Shown in pieces: positions 34,747 to 34,867 of a DNA stretch of 34,867 nt. The stretch's first letter is position 1, and the number at the start of each line of letters is the position of its first letter. The DNA comes from Nostoc sp. T09 (GTDB taxonomy: Bacteria; Cyanobacteriota; Cyanobacteriia; Cyanobacteriales; Nostocaceae): the NCBI RefSeq assembly GCF_002154695.1, contig NZ_MTAV01000167.1:1-34867 (forward strand), given 5' to 3'. The notes under the pieces are model-generated. The model saw nothing but the letters and a program-made list of their open reading frames with translations. It was not told the DNA's origin and did not search any database. A program made the translations under genes and the position numbers.

Positions 34747-34867
34747 CTAGTACCTGGCGGCGTAAATAAAGCTGCCATTGTAGTCTGAATTAACTTCAGG
34801 GTTCCCAGAATCAACTTCAGGGTTGACGTTTCCGTGTTTCACGTACTCTGAATTAACTTCAGGGTTC
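34747..34867 (-). CDS. C-terminal end of a gene with NPEV repeats (partial)
   Basis: On the minus strand the frame is open from the window edge to TAG 34747-34749 and gives 39 residues: NPEVNSEYVKHGNVNPEVDS, GNPEVNSDYNG, SFIYAARY. Three NPEV(N/D)S units are encoded by an 18-bp repeat (34787-34804, 34808-34825, 34850-34867). The regular amino-acid pattern and lack of stops suggest a real repeat-tailed protein whose main part lies outside the window. It could be a low-complexity or surface-type tail. It converges with nifJ, 35 bp apart. Confidence 0.6.
   Translation of the reverse strand, partial: NPEVNSEYVKHGNVNPEVDSGNPEVNSDYNGSFIYAARY

Overview
The window looks like chromosomal DNA of a filamentous, heterocyst-forming-type cyanobacterium (Nostoc/Anabaena group). 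The evidence is the very frequent HIP1 octamer GCGATCGC, cyanobacterial gene types (ArgZ/AgrE, Ccs1 and CcdA for system II cytochrome c maturation, 4-hydroxyphenylpyruvate dioxygenase, a NifJ-type pyruvate:flavodoxin/ferredoxin oxidoreductase), and heptanucleotide tandem repeats (STRRs) of the kind known from Nostocales. The genus cannot be fixed from the sequence alone. I saw no IS element, prophage, CRISPR array or tRNA gene.

Layout. 0-2 kb (minus): a SafE-type membrane protein fused to a ferric-reductase-like haem domain, overlapping a small exported, membrane-anchored protein. 2.2-4.1 kb (plus): an M28 metallopeptidase and a VapBC toxin-antitoxin pair. 4.2-4.7 kb (minus): an unknown secreted or anchored protein. 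5.2-8.6 kb (plus): HPPD, a 63-bp tandem repeat array, and a DUF1400-type alpha/beta hydrolase. 8.7-9.3 kb (minus): a GNAT acetyltransferase and the tail of a decayed SnoaL/NTF2 gene. 9.5-12.9 kb (plus): agrE, a DUF2085 membrane protein, a frameshifted PIN-domain gene and a small partner gene. 13.1-17.8 kb (minus): a Pepco-like small protein gene and a caspase/FGE-sulfatase gene, each broken by one in-frame TGA, with an N-acetylmuramoyl-L-alanine amidase upstream. 17.9-20.3 kb (plus): pyrG and an unknown protein made of two 70-residue repeats. 20.5-21.8 kb (minus): a small conserved-looking protein and a 2'-5' RNA ligase-like protein. 21.9-23.8 kb (plus): a YciI protein, the SRP RNA (ffs), a phasin-like protein, a Cys/His-rich protein and queF. 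23.8-29.4 kb (minus): pstS, ccs1, ccdA, a C26 glutamine-amidotransferase-like hydrolase and a seven-repeat TolB/PD40 lipoprotein. 29.8-34.7 kb (plus): a Uma2-family protein and nifJ. At the right edge is the C-terminal end of a minus-strand gene with NPEV-type repeats.

Most of the window is housekeeping metabolism: pyrimidine, queuosine, arginine/proline, tocopherol, pyruvate oxidation, phosphate uptake, cytochrome maturation and cell wall. The accessory layer is a set of conflict-type genes. Three of them (PIN gene, caspase-FGE, Pepco-like) carry single lesions within 3.7 kb, so either this small island is decaying or those bases need re-sequencing. A second theme is repeat DNA touching genes: a heptamer array inside the nifJ reading frame, another at the queF start codon, another abutting the RNA ligase start, and the 63-bp array before the hydrolase. 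These and the unknown duplicated protein are the best candidates for follow-up. I did not find a clearly new multi-gene system.
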